From the NCBI RefSeq assembly GCF_051020955.1, contig NC_135013.1, positions 43,839,087 through 43,903,086 of the forward strand: a stretch of DNA of 64,000 nt, read 5' to 3'. Position numbers and translations under genes: made by a program. The notes beneath the pieces were generated by a model. That model saw nothing but the letters and a program-made list of their open reading frames with translations, was not told where the DNA came from and ran no database searches. Positions within the stretch are counted from its first letter, which is position 1. Each line of letters starts with the position of its first letter. This stretch comes from Megalopta genalis (Eukaryota > Arthropoda > Insecta > Hymenoptera > Halictidae). Positions 1-12,654 of this stretch are shown in pieces.

Positions 1-818
1 ATGATAAATTATGCAGGAAAATTTGCGGCCGTCAAAAGTGGAAGTCACGCGATCGCGCACACTTCGACCTAGTATCTGCCAGCGAATTCCCACACTCGCG
101 GCGGTCTCGCTCGAAAGCGAAGTGTGAAATTATATTTTAGAGCAAATTAAGGTACGTGCTTTATTGTTGGCACGTTGAACGGTCTAACACGCCGATCGAA
201 GGTGTGGTGGATAACGGACCGGTTAGCCGACGTACGTACTCCACTTAATATCGGTAATATCTCTGAAAGAGTTTCACACCGTTTTCTGCGGTGTTCGCCG
301 CGCACTCGAAAGGTCAGCCCGATCGAACGTTTACACGTGCACCTGTGCGGCTCGAGCTGCGCCAGCTCCGCGGCAACAATAGCCGGAGCCCTCTCTTTTA
401 TTTTGGCCGATGAAGAGATTAATAACGTTCCGCGAAGCGTTCTCAGGAGAAAGTATTCGGCAAGAGAGCCAGATCCAGCCGCTGCTCGCTCGACGCGGAG
501 CGAACGGGTCGTGCGCGGGGTTATTCAAATCGAAATACCACTAGGAAGTCTTTTCCACGACTACCTGGGGGAAAGGACTCCGCGATTCGCGGCAAACCAG
601 GCCGCGATTTAAAATCCACCGCGGGGTTCATTGTGCAACATCCGCTTCGGAACCGCTCCGGCTGGCCTCTGCCCCGAACACTTCCTCGCGTTTCGTTCCC
701 GCGATTCCACTGTGATTCGACGTTTCGCGCTATGAAAATAAGTTCAAGGCTCCTCCGTCTTCCAGTTAACCAGCAGTCGCACGGATCTACAAGCCGCGTA
801 CAGTTCGAGACAAATATA
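1..818. other. GC-elevated non-coding or exon-like stretch
   Basis: This stretch is clearly richer in G+C and CpG than the DNA after it. It stops abruptly where a palindromic element begins at 819. A 145-codon frame opens at 175-612 on the + strand, but it resembles no family I know and has no clear splice sites. It could be a promoter or 5' UTR region of a gene to the left of the window, or a conserved regulatory block. The evidence is base composition only. Confidence 0.35.
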
Positions 819-1140
819 CAGTGGACACCCTTTAAAACGGTATAACTTCCTTAAAACTGGACTGTATTGTTACATAGTGACTATAATACTGTTCCTTTTA
901 ATTTTGCTATTATTTGGAATAACGAGAAAAGAAAATTAAAATACTTATGACTTTTTAACTTGTTTATTCGAATCTGCGACGGAAATTTAGAAAATGCGGT
1001 TAGATTTCTGACAGGCATTCGTCGAAAGTGTCAAAAATCAGAACAAAACTACGATTTTTGCGATCATTATTTGACTACAGCTTATATCAGGGTCAACCAA
1101 TTACGATGAAATTTCGATAAAAACACTGCAACGTGACAAG
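819..1140. mobile_element. MITE family A, half copy (Tc1/mariner-type, TA target)
   Basis: The element starts with CAGTGGACACCCTTTAAAAC directly after a TA at 817-818. It shares the family's internal signatures: a gene-less text about loss of a U-rich arm, a cgaaAATTTAGAAAATGC-type block and a TACGATTTTTGCGATC block. The second arm is missing or eroded, so the right limit is approximate. Full copies lie at 52606-53248 and 58714-59349. Confidence 0.6.
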
Positions 1141-2060
1141 AATTCGTTTTCTATGATCGTAAATGTTGCAACTTTTTTTTTTATTATAATGTTCATATTT
1201 GCGTTCACTTTCAATTGGAACAGAAAAACTTGGCGAATAAAATCATGAATAAAACAATTAATAATTTGCGTTAAAATTCGACTTTTTTAAATATGTTGAA
1301 ACCTTTACCCTCTAAAATATTGTTTTCTGCCCTGTATTTCGGAATGTGGTATAACAATTCATAATTCAAGCGGACCCTCGTACGTAATTTTGCAACCATA
1401 CTAGTTGAGAATTATTACAATTGTTCATACGTAACGCATAAATGTGACATTATTCATGAACATAATACGTAACCGTGAAATGATGCAAATGTCATTGTCC
1501 AGTCTGGCTAGACAGAGGAGCGCGAAAGGTTAATTCAAAGTAAAGTACTTATGGCACTGAAAGGATTGTAAATTTTAAAAGATAAACGATTGTTCTCACC
1601 TATAACAAAGAAATGGAAAAATTATTCCAACTTTGTGGTCATATCTATGTATAAAATTTAATCTATGTATAAATGATACAAAGTTTTTTCTACGTTTATG
1701 ATAATTGAAACTTTATAAGCAGTTTAAAGAAAATAATTACAAAACCTGGAACCTATTTTATATGGAAATTTACTGCTCTAAAAAAGTAAGACATGAATTT
1801 TATCTGCAACTATTTGTAACTTTGAAAACAAACATTTTTAATAAAAGGATGCAATCATTAAAATGCAGGTGTGACGTTTGAGCACAACACTTGTGCACTT
1901 CTTTTTATTTAAACATCTATTTGTTTATTATTTTTTAACAGAGCTATCGGGACATCTAATCCATACGTATCATAATCGCTTTAACAAACAAAGAAGACAA
2001 ACGTAAAAAGCTTACATGTATGATACCATTCCCTTTTTTATTCAAGCTCGCCCAAACAGT
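1141..2060. other. AT-rich intergenic DNA, nothing recognised
   Basis: Low-complexity AT-rich sequence with no sustained coding frame, RNA gene or clear terminal repeat that I can support. Confidence 0.5.
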
Positions 2061-2061
2061 T

Positions 2062-2183
2062 TTATAATTTTTGACAATCGGCAACTATAAAAACGTGCTG
2101 CGAGGTTCGAATAATCGTATCCCCTTTTCCCAAATTGACCATTTTTGTTTACAAGATGGGGGACAATTTGGGAGAATTTATTG
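2062..2183. mobile_element. MITE family B, truncated copy
   Basis: This is the right half of a palindromic element family also seen at 41274, 41943, 49563, 58041 and 62470. It has the family core (gacaatcggcaactataaaa, then gttcgaataatcgtatcccc) and the terminal text GGGAGAATTTATTG before a TA. The left arm is absent. It lies in AT-rich intergenic DNA. Confidence 0.65.
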
Positions 2184-2189
2184 TAATGT

Positions 2190-3990
2190 TCATATAGCTG
2201 TACATAATTTTCGTAACAGCTATAAATACGTTTTTAATAACGTTGGTCATGTATGTAACCGATATGCCTATTCTAGAAACAAAACTAGTTAGTTGTTGGT
2301 TTTCAACGAGACATTTCTTTGGCAATTCTACGTAGAACATTAACAAATAACATGTTTGAGAGATCCTGGGAATCGTATTCGCGTTCACTATTTGTTTTGC
2401 TTCGTAATGGCGATTTGCCCTAAGGAAACTGCGAGATTATAGTGATTAGATCTGCAGCGATGTATCGTTGTTACAAATTTTCTGGGTTTTACACTGCAGA
2501 TGTGGGGTTTACTGTTGTTAATTTTATAAAATTGCAAGTATTCTTTATCTTTCTCTAGGCGCTGCTTTTCTTTATATCTTTTCACGTCATTATTGGCGCT
2601 GATATACTATTTGCAGAAATGTGGGAATACAATAAATGTATACTATTATTTCGTTCAAACAGTGTCGCTCAGTAATCATTTGATCCAGCACACTGAGTAA
2701 CTATTTTAGGATGTGTACAATATGTTTCCTGGATATAATAAAAATCCAAGCTGACCTATATACAACACAATTTATTGTAGTAATTAATAAGAACTTGGAC
2801 TACTTTTAAATAAATAAATGTTTTATTATTCAATCACTTATATTCCTTCAATTAGTTCGGATAATCGAGGTTCTACTGTATGTAAAAAATTTGAAACATA
2901 ACATCTTTCCATTAGAAATCTCGTTGAAAATCCGATTAAGATGAAAACAAAAGTGAATATGCATTCTATAAGGACAAAGATCAAATGCGATAGAACATCA
3001 AGAAAAGCATTATCATAATTAGATTAATTAATATATAAATGTTTTAACACTCTGACTAAAAACTCAGTAGCATGAAAAAATTCACGAGATCAAGGTCATT
3101 CATTTATGACACTGATTGTGAATATTCTCTGAATCTGCTTGTATTTTGTGGATAATTTTGTGGAGAACTAAATTTTTAAAGGACAAATAATTCTGTCACC
3201 TATTTTTTGCAGACATGAAAGTTCACTTGATTAGCCTCTCTGCGGGATTACTTTTCTCCCGTGTCAGAAATTGGAACCGTCATGTTACCCTTTTTATATT
3301 GCGAGAAACATAGGTCAAAAATGCGCAAATCGATGAATATTAATTAAACGGAAAGCAATAAGCATTGTTTTTAACCAGAGTATTCGAATGATGGATAAAA
3401 GTTAAAAACTAACGAATAAAAGTTTATTTGATACTATCGAATAAGAATTTATAAAAAATGAGAGAATGTAAAGACTTCTTTTCTTAGTTTATCAATTTAT
3501 TTTCATATTACTATCTTCAAATATTGCATGGGAGAGTTTGTTATTTTGGAGTAGATTGATCACTAATGCAAGACTAAACAATATTTCTATGAGTGCAGAT
3601 GAAGGCATCGACAATTTTATAATTCCATAAGTAAGATAGTTGAGACGGTTAGTGTGGGCTGATCAAATCTTGTACTTTTGATTTGTTTTCTATCATAATG
3701 AAATTTATATTTATCGAATAAGACATTCAATATTTTCACTAAAAAAAAGAATTGAATACGTTTTATTCGATCAATAAGAAGTTAATTATGTCCGATAATA
3801 AGCGAGAGGCACAGCAATTAGTCACCCCACGGTAACCGGCTCCACTACCCACTACTACTGATATAAAGCGAACAAGTTTTAGACTAGTTTTAGACATTTT
3901 AATCTTGTTATATTTATTTCCGATGAGTAATTTTTAATACATTTGAACATTTATCAGCCGCTTAACACTTTACCGGTCGCTGGTACAATA
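2190..3990. other. AT-rich intergenic DNA, nothing recognised
   Basis: No credible ORF, splice-bounded exon or RNA gene is visible. Short frames here are of chance length for about 70 per cent AT sequence. Confidence 0.5.
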
Positions 3991-3994
3991 ATTA

Positions 3995-5415
3995 TGCGAT
4001 GACAGAAACTAACGTTAACGGCTGCTGGTACAACATATGTGTATCATGCGCAGTGTATTCAAGAAAAATCGCTACGCAAGGAGTGGGGGCAGGCGACGCA
4101 TGCGCCGGAGTCCGACACAGCGGCGTGGAGCGTCTGCAGGGTGGCGCCTATTGTATTGTATTGTATCTGCAGCTCTGCGTCAAGTCGAAATCATGGTCAA
4201 AATAAGAAATAGTGACGGATTTATTTGAAAATTTGTATGTAAGGGTTTTCATGGTCGCTGATTACGAATCTGAATTAAAAAATTCCAAAAACAAAATGGC
4301 GGATCAAATATGGCGGATGGGTGTTGAAAAATTGGGAAATGAGGAAGGTTCCGTGGCTATGCAGGAAGGTCGATCGGCTACGAAGCCAAAGGTCCTGCAT
4401 ACAATTCTCTTGTTTTTTTGCTTAAAATATTCTATTATTAAATTATTGTCACTATTTAAGTTTTCTTTAATAATAAGGAACACTTCTTTCCTAGTTAGAC
4501 AGTATCGACTGTCACGAGATCCTAAAAATAGAAAACCAAAAATTGAAACATTTCTTTCAATCTAACAAATTTCATTTTTTTCCAAAATAATTTTCGACAT
4601 TGCCTAATAAAGTATTTTTTCTAACATCTCAAAACAATGTAAGCAATTTGGCACGATTTTTAGAAAGTTATTCTATCGTAGATATTCTCGCGAGACAGTT
4701 TCCCGTACGTTGACTCACAAAAATGGTTGTAACTGAAAAAAGTGCAACGTGATGCAGCCAATTTTTTAAGTGCAGCTAGATGAAACTATAAACTATGGCT
4801 TCTGTAAATTTGAAAGCAGGCCCTCATAGGCCGAAAAAGTTTCGACTATAACTATACAGTAAATGCATTCCATTTGCTCTTATAATTTGAATCTACAATT
4901 TATCGATTTACTAATGTAATAGTTAACAATTCGTGAGATGTTAGCGTTACAAAATGTTGTACTTACTACCAGGAACAATATCTATTTTACACAATTGAAA
5001 AAAAACACTTCCACAAAAACATACACGCTTTAAGCTATTCACTTCGTACTGTCGCTCTCGCTCACGAGTAATGACTGCCCGAAAAACTCGAAATTCGAAG
5101 TGTAATTGCCATTCGGGTATAAAAGTATGGGTCATTTCGTTTTCCCCAACACACGGACGCATCATTAAACTAACCAATCCGTAAGTCAAAAACTCCCCAA
5201 CGACAACTTCGATTTTTTTGATTTTGACCATGATTTTGAGCTTTTATACCACTGTGCGTCGCTTCGCCATCGTAGTTCTGAATTATAATGTTCACCCGGT
5301 AGACGCGTCGCGCCGCTGTGCGGGATCCCTTGCGCATGCATCGCCACCCCACTCCTTACGTAGCGACTTTCCTTAAATACACTGTTCATGTACCATTCAG
5401 CACCATTATCTACGG
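3995..5415. mobile_element. Element with ~200-bp imperfect inverted terminal arms
   Basis: The left arm (about 3995-4215) and the reverse complement of the right arm (about 5210-5415) share ordered blocks: GCGCAGTGTATTCAAG against an AACAGTGTATTTAAGG version, then ACGCAAGGAGTGGGG against ACGTAAGGAGTGGGG, then CATGCGC, CACAGCGGCG and ATCATGGTCAAAAT. A third, isolated arm is at 7195-7320. The ~1 kb between the arms has no recognisable transposase. Likely a decayed DNA transposon or composite repeat of unassigned family. Confidence 0.5.
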
Positions 5416-5499
5416 TACAAACTACTAGTTACCCTAGTTGAAATTGAACCTATCCTGAATGTATTCGAATAAATATATGTATTCTTATAAAATAACGTA

Positions 5500-5700
5500 A
5501 AACAAAAACAACAATTATTCGAATAACTTATTCCAATAAAGAATTATGACAATGATTGTTCGAATAAATAGAATAATTTATGACAAATAATGAATTATCG
5601 TTGTTCGAATAAAACATTCGAATAAACAGAATTCATTCGGATAATTATCTTAGATAAATACATATTTATTCGAAACAAATCGTACAAAGCCCAACACCGT
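5500..5700. repeat. TTCGAATAA-rich degenerate repeat
   Basis: The words ATTCGAATAA and TTCGGATAATTATCTT recur several times. A related stretch at about 25640-25780 shares the order: gaataatttac, gaataattgtta, ttcggataattatctt, tatttattc. This is an interspersed repeat of unknown class. Confidence 0.45.
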
Positions 5701-5817
5701 CTTGACCTAAGAACGTGCTGCTACATTTTCTAGTCTGTAAAATTTTCAAAATATATGACATTGGCTGCGATAAGATCGCTCATAATTTAAGAAGTTTTAC
5801 ATAAAAAAGTTTATAGG

Positions 5818-6098
5818 GTAGGGATGGGTTATTTTTTTCGGGTTTGGGTCGGGCCTTGAAACTTTTGGATACCCAAAAAGTTCGGGTAGCCGAATTCGAA
5901 CCCCGAGAATTTTCGGATACCTGGGATCCTAAAAACGGATTGGGGAGTGTTTATAAATACAGAAATTTTTTAGAAATAGAACTATATAGAAAAAGTATAT
6001 AGAAAAAAACTTGAGGCAGATGATACAAAATCAGAAAAAGTTTCTCAAGTTTTTTCATGACTCGGGCAGCCGAGATTTCGGGAATCTGCTCACCCTTA
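5818..6098. mobile_element. hAT-like MITE with GGGT-rich ends
   Basis: The left end reads TAGGGATGGGTTATTTTTTT followed by CGGG/TCGGG runs. The right end, reverse complemented, reads TAAGGGTGAGCAGATTCCCG. TAGGGATGGG-type ends with internal CGGGTACCCG-like repeats are typical of non-autonomous hAT elements. I could not define a clean 8-bp target duplication, so the class assignment is tentative. Confidence 0.4.
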
Positions 6099-6099
6099 T

Positions 6100-7190
6100 T
6101 TATTGCATTTAATAATAATATATGGCATATAATAATTTATGGCATTAATTTAATTTAATAACTAAAACCTATTACTTTGAAAATAGTTCAATACAAATGA
6201 TTTTAGTCATTATTAGAATACAACCCTTAACGTGCCTTTATTATAATACATTTCGAGCAAGCAGGTATATCCTTCCAGTGTCCTGGCTTCCAACTCGATG
6301 GCAATTGCCGTGTCGTAAATCTTCAGAGTCATAATCATAAAAGATTCAGTCACACTTACAAAAGTGTGCTGGCGGCAACTTACTAAATTCTTACATACAG
6401 TCAGTCAGAAAAGTCGCTGGACACCCTTTAAAGTAGAGCAACTTTTTCCAAAGTGAACCAAAATTATTTGAAAAACCAAACAACTATAGTTTTTTTTAAA
6501 CAATTAATTTGTTTAAAGAAATATTTAGTAATTAGCAGAAATTATTGAGAAAATAATATTGTTTTCTACAACTTATTCATCCTTCCCCGTAATGAAAATA
6601 TTTATAAATAAATGTTTATTAATATTTATAAACTTGTGTCAGCTGTATTTAGCTCAATTAATATATACATTAAAAATGTTTACAATCACACACAATTTTT
6701 TACAGTCAATTGTAGCTAATTTTTACATAATTTGTTTTACTCACTGTCTAGTAAACTAATGCGTGCTTGTAATGTCTCAAAGAATAATAATGCAATGTCT
6801 CAAAGGTACAATTTAAAAAATATTTCTCTGTTTTCTAAAACAACTTTGAGGTTGTACGCAGTATTTTTCTTCTAACGATGAGTAATATGTAGGCTGAAAA
6901 TTTAATAGAAATTAATTAATTTTGCAATGAGCTATAAACGGTTAAAAATAGTGATAATCTGAGATCTTCGCGTCTATTAGTCTGTAACTGTAACTGTAAT
7001 GAACCTAAATATCCTTATAGCTTTTAGGATATGGATTACTAATCATTTATCCTTGATATAAGGAAATATTTAGGCAAAATCCAAGCGAACATATGTAACC
7101 GGTACATCGTGTGACATACTTTTGGCTGATAAGACTTCAGCGACATATTCTACAAACACGTTTCCTTTAGATTAATAGAGCTTAAATAAG
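6100..7190. other. AT-rich DNA with a MITE fragment at ~6397
   Basis: Apart from a start resembling MITE family A at about 6397-6460 (TACAGTCAGTCAGAAAAGTC, then CTGGACACCCTTTAAAG), I see no gene or RNA. The rest is AT-rich and unstructured. Confidence 0.4.
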
Positions 7191-7194
7191 TATT

Positions 7195-7320
7195 GCACTA
7201 TGAGCAGTGTTCGCAGAAAAACTGGCTACGGGTGACGCATGTGCCAGAGTATTCTGCACAGCACGTGGCATGTCTACCAGGCGAACATTATAATGTTTGT
7301 CGCCTGCTCCCACTCCTATG
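7195..7320. repeat. Isolated arm of the 3995-5415 repeat
   Basis: The blocks GAGCAGTGTTCGCAG, GACGCATGTGCCAGAG, CACAGCACGTGGCATGTCTACC and GGCGAACATTATAATG follow the same order as the arms of the element at 3995-5415. No partner arm is seen nearby. Confidence 0.4.
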
Positions 7321-8960
7321 AGTATTATTATTGATGAATATTATTTATATACGAATTTTTTAGTATTAAAGTATCAAATATAGTAACCATTATACACATA
7401 AACATAACATAATAACATATTATTCATATAAAAATGTTTAAATCATTAAATAAATTTCTTGCAACAAATAATATAAATGTACCTTTTGTCAGACATTTGA
7501 ACAATCTATTTATTTTATAAAATATATTTATATTATATTTGTATATAATTATATATTAACGAAATAATAAATTTCGTTGATATATATCAACGAAAAGAAC
7601 AAATTCAGTTCAAATTATCTCAACTTATAATCTTATAATATCCGGCAAAGTTAATCAAAATTGTTTCACAATGATCGGTGACATATAAATATATTTGTTA
7701 TAGACAATGGTCAATAAATACGTATGCAAAAATATTCTATTTTCAGCACACATTCGTTTCATATCGTAAAACGAACTACCGTTACTATTAGCAATTTTCT
7801 AATGCGTGCGGGAATTATCATAATGGGGGTGCTATCATGCATACGTTTCAGATCCTGTATGCTTGATTTAAAAATAAGAAGATTATACGTACTTAAATAG
7901 CATTTGATTCAGTCAATAAGTAAAGATGAATTTCCTGTTTTTCGCTGATTATCGTATGAGGACGGAATTTCTAAATAGATGTAGACGAAAATAACAGGCT
8001 TTCTTTTAAATTAATACAATTTTATTTAATCGACGACATTTTAATATATTCCTATGAACTGCTTTTACTCGTAACAGCCATTTGTGTAACGAGGAATTCA
8101 CGGAAAACGTAGAATTAACAGATCAATTAATAGAACAAATATAGAACACTGATGACTGATACTCAAGTGCCTATTACTTATTAGAAAACTAAGTAATGAA
8201 TCCTCGGATGCAATAACGGCCTGAGGGAACCTTCTTACATAAAATATATATAAATCGATTTTTCATTCCATTCTAACTTCATCCGGCAAATTTTATTATG
8301 ATATCTCTAAAATTAGTGAAGTTATGGCAAATTTTGTATCGGCGGGCTACGTTTACGAACAAGTTTAATCGTCATGATTCATACCGCTGTGTCTAACAAA
8401 CACGAGTCTTTGGTAACAGATAATCTGTTTGATCAAGTAAGCATCTTCTGGTATTTTTTTGTGCATTGAGAACGAAAATTTGTGCTAAAAATCTGAGAAA
8501 TGGAGTCTTCTGGTTCAGGCTACGACAGTGAACCAACTTCGTCAAGAGGATACTTGGAAACGTAGTAAAAGAGGGAAAACTCAAGCGATGTCATATGAAA
8601 ATTTAAATGAGTTCAAATAAGAAGACTTTTAATTCACTCCTTACATATTATCTCAACAAGGGTTACACTAATATCCGTTCTGCACGCCAGAAATAATTGT
8701 ATGTTCATTTTTATAAGCAGCAAAGTAAATCTCCTCAGGACGCATGGTGTCAAAAGCGATCAATTCTAGGAATATTTACCTAAAATAGAAGTCGTATGAA
8801 AATCTGTGGGAGTATTTTGTCACATGTAATGGACCTAAATTTATTGTTTCTCGAAAATATTTGCTTCGACTTTTTCAAATATTTACAAAAAGACTTCGCA
8901 TTGTTCAAGTAAAAGTGATCGCAATTTTGGATTATATTCGAAGAAACTGAAAAAAGTTGT
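7321..8960. other. AT-rich DNA with short coding-like scraps
   Basis: Mostly featureless. Around 8341-8590 the + strand shows short open stretches, for example MESSGSGYDSEPTSSRGYLE at about 8500, broken by stops. They may be debris of an old gene or transposon. I cannot name the source. Confidence 0.3.
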
Positions 8961-9212
8961 GCAGGGTTGCTACTGAACCAGACTGATAAAATAATAATGA
9001 ATAATGCAAAAGTCATTTACAAAAAGGGCATTATAAAAACATGGAGTAAATCTTTAACTTCTTTTTATCAGAAGAAACCCACTGCAAAGGGCAAGAGCGC
9101 TTTACGATATACATGTAGAAATACTACCGTATTAAATACTCAACTTGCGACAATATTCTTACTAGTTCATCCTATAGTGTAAGCTATAAACAGTTTTCAT
9201 TTTTTTTTCAAG

Positions 9213-9450
9213 GTGCAATACATTTCCAACTGATTTCGCAATGCGGATTCCAATCGCACCAAAACAAATCAGAAAATCAGGAAAGCTGCAAAGCGTTAGA
9301 AGTTGGTATGATTTTTTGAATGAAGAAGAAGTAAATTGGTTTGAAGGGCAATTTAAGAACAATTTATCAGAAGATACACAATCTGTAGACTTTGATTCCG
9401 TTTTGAATGAACCAAGTGATATTGAAAATATTATAGATGAAGCCGAATAA
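9213..9450 (+). CDS. Possible terminal exon or small ORF, unknown protein
   Basis: A long pyrimidine tract ends in CAAG at 9212 and looks like a strong 3' splice acceptor. Behind it the frame stays open for 78 codons to TAA at 9448-9450, with an internal ATG at 9241. The product has a basic stretch (KQIRKSGK), then SWYDFLNEEEVNWFEGQFK, then an acidic tail ending DIENIIDEAE. An AATAAA lies about 100 bp downstream, near 9550. This would fit the last exon of a + strand gene, but I found no in-phase upstream exon: a candidate frame ending near 9114 is in the wrong phase. Alternatives are a lone short ORF or a pseudogene. No family recognised. Confidence 0.3.
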
Positions 9451-9780
9451 ATTGAAGCGGATAACATTTTCATTTTTATGTTACAAAATTATAATTTTTC
9501 TAACATTAAACATGTACATATCCTCAAATATTATATAAAAATCATAAACAATAAAAAATAATGTTGATAAATATCATCTTTTATCACATTTTTGTATTAT
9601 ATGCAAAAAGGGCCTGAAGATACTATAATCAATAATTGTCGTATAAAATACATTTATTACGTAACTCATGTTATACTAGTGAAATGGAAAGGAGAAAAAT
9701 TTAAGATATAAATATCCTAAAGACTTTTTAAACAATTTCACTAGGTATAAGAAATTTTAGTCTTCATAATGTTTCGAGAC
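9451..9780. other. AT-rich DNA, nothing recognised
   Basis: It contains an AATAAA near 9550 that could serve the ORF before it. Otherwise it is unstructured. Confidence 0.3.
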
Positions 9781-10925
9781 ATTTTTCTCATTTTGTTGCG
9801 TAAACAATCGCATTGAAAATAAGAGTTCCGTACGAATCGAGTTCGCGAGGTCACGGCACCGACAAAGCATCGTCATTAAGCTCACGAGACTTCATTACTA
9901 GAAGCGACTCACGAACCCTGATACAAAAATTGATTTGTCCGTGAAAAGGAATGGACGCAACGATGAATTCAATTATTCGCCGACTATTCTCTTCGATTTT
10001 TAGATAATATACAATTCATTCGGTTTCATTGACTCTGTTTTTCTTCAGTTTCTTGATAGAATATTGCATAAACCAATATATCAAAATATACCAATATTCT
10101 ATAAAGTTACAGCAAATTCTGAAATAGGAGGGCGAAAACACATTCGAAAAAACATTTATATGTTCTATTATAAACTGTTTGTATTCGATCTCGTTACCAT
10201 TAATGAACAGCTAAATATATTCGTCGCAGATAATGGTTTCTCAAAAACTTGTCATACGATAATTGCGGATCTAATGGAGTGGTACGCATCAAAGCGCACA
10301 GCTATCTTAATGACCTAAAACAAATAACTGCTCGAACATAACATATTATATGAGACAGATATGGTTGATGTGTGACGAGACAAAAATATCGGTGAACCTC
10401 TCAGATAATCAATTCGCGGCGTGAGATTTCCATGTGTTTAATTCATACTTACGCTCCCGAATCGGTCAATAAATCGTTTCCTGGTTGCAGGCCGTACATA
10501 CACGCGAGAAAGTTGCTCGGCCGCGTCTGAAAATGATTGTCGATGCGGAAAAAGTAACGTATCCTGCCGATCGCTCGAGTTTCGAGCCTGGAAAATCGGT
10601 CTTGCTCCGGCTTCGCAGCCGCGTCGCCATTCAATGCTTGAAAAGTAGCATTGAAACTATTGAAAGGACGCCGCAGCCGCCTCGTGCGTTGTGTTCGCGA
10701 GCATACCTAACAGGTATTGCCTTCTCCGCAGTCGCGCCGCCCGCTTTACATTGCAAATCGAAATGCAAATGGTTCAGAAAAATAATCGAAAGTTACCAGG
10801 CATAACGGGCACCGCTTCGCTGTTCGAGCGCGCGGCGCGCGTCGCTCGATTTCCATCACTTCGCGGACGAAAATCAATATCGCTTCTCGAATTTTATAAA
10901 CAAATTTCGTTTTTCACCGGATAAT
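9781..10925. other. GC-elevated block, possible regulatory region or untranslated exon
   Basis: Base composition shifts to CpG-containing, higher GC in two patches (about 9820-9970 and 10440-10900) within AT-rich DNA. ORFs up to about 106 codons exist but overlap on both strands and resemble no family. It is about 6.4 kb upstream of the Cen start codon, so it could be an upstream promoter, an untranslated exon or an enhancer. That is inference from composition alone. Confidence 0.3.
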
Positions 10926-11440
10926 AATGTTAACCGTTCAATTCGAGTAATTCAATGTCTTCAATGACCGTAACTGGTTTCTTTGTCGGAAGTCCGACAC
11001 GATTTGTTGTAATTTGTGAATAAATATCAATATTGCTTTTCAAATTTTAGAAACAAAAACTTTCATTGTTTACCACACGATAATGTTAATCATTTATAGC
11101 AATATTGATAGGTAGTTCAATGTCTGTTTCGATGGGTTCGTGAATCGTTTATCGGAATCCTAATATAATTTGTTGTACTTAATGAATAAACTGGATAATA
11201 ATGTTAATCATTTATAATACCGTCGAGTAATTAAATATCTTCGTCGACTGGAACTGAATTCTCCGTGGAAAGTTGAATTTTCATAGACAGAAATCTATGT
11301 TGTATGAAATTCCAAGTTCCATAAACAAATTTCATTTTTCACCGAGTAATGATGTCAATCGACATTGCGGATGTTGATGCATATTTGAATGTCTGCCCTA
11401 ATTATAACTGGTTTCTTTATCGACTGTCCAGCGGAATTTG
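10915..11440. repeat. Degenerate tandem array, units ~110-160 bp
   Basis: A block of the form ataatgttaa, then atttata, then gagtaattcaatgtcttc, then actggtttctttgtcg recurs with drift at about 10923, 11084, 11199 and 11347. Each unit also carries a variant of ATTTCGTTTTTCACCG or CATTTTTCACCGAG. The copies are diverged enough that unit length is only approximate. Confidence 0.5.
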
Positions 11441-12640
11441 TTATGACAGGTTCTGACGTGAAAGGTAGCACATTGAAGAAATCTAGAAAATTCCGGAAAA
11501 TTCTTCTGTCTCGGACAACTGTCCGATCGGAATTTATAAATTTTACAATTATTTCGAAGTATTTATTGCAATTAACGTCTCTTCGGATGACAAACGACTT
11601 TTGTAAGAACATTTCTTTAATACTTTATCGCGTGTCCTTTTCATAATGTACGATGTATGCGTATGTACATTTGAAACGTAACTCTAGCTGAAAAGCGTTA
11701 AATTATACCTGTCCCAGGGACAGCTATTGTTCGCTCGAGGAAACAATTTAAAAATAATAACAAAGGGGAAACGGCTACTTGAAGTTTAATCGTTGCAAAA
11801 TTATGACTATGTTCTCTACTGTGATAAACATTTTGAATAACCACAATCTTGCGTTTCCGTAAAGAAAGTTAAATCAATTTAATATACTGTATTATTTATT
11901 ACATAAATATTATTTATCACATAAATATTATTTATTATATAAATATTCATTAAATTTGTTAAATTTTCTAGTAGCAATGAAACGTATTAAATAATTTTTC
12001 TCTTTTCCTATCGAATTATACGACGTAACGTTGATAATTTATTGACACGTACGATCAAGGCATTTTTCGAGAAACGTTTATATTCCTGAAAATCCTTTGA
12101 TAATAGTAAAACTTGCTGAGAGAAATTGTACACAGTGTGCTCGATTAAAACGTACAAAATCGGTATCAAAAATTAGTCCATTCAGCTAGTATGTTAAGTA
12201 AATTTCTTTGAAATAATTCTGGCATTTTTTTATGTAAGGAGTTGCAATGTGTCCATCTAACAAGTATACATAGATCGTAATTATTGGGTCATCGATTTTG
12301 ATAATTTCTATCTTTTCTTTATGAAGCCAGAGCAAAAATAGACAGACTTATACTTTGCCATTTTCATCAATGCTCATTATTAGATTACGGATGATACGAT
12401 AAATAAAATATCGTTATGTTAACTATAAGTAACAGAAGTTAGATAAAAATATATTTCTTGATGTGATCATGTGAATACATAAAAAATAATATAACAATAT
12501 TTTTAAATTCTTCTGACGTCTTTCCTAGTTTTATTTATTTTACATACTCATTTTTACCATAAATGCATAAAATCAGCAGTCTACTCATTATTTATGAAGA
12601 TATTTGACTTTTAATCTTTATGAAAATACATTATACATTA
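11441..12640. other. AT-rich intergenic DNA, nothing recognised
   Basis: No gene or RNA supported. Two overlapping frames of 85 codons on opposite strands near 11355-11646 look like chance. Confidence 0.5.
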
Positions 12641-12654
12641 CCCAATAAGCACTA

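Noticed and set aside
175..612. 145-codon + strand frame at the window start
   Set aside because: It begins with a non-ATG codon, has an Arg-rich random-like composition and an overlapping opposite frame. Kept only as a GC-elevated block.
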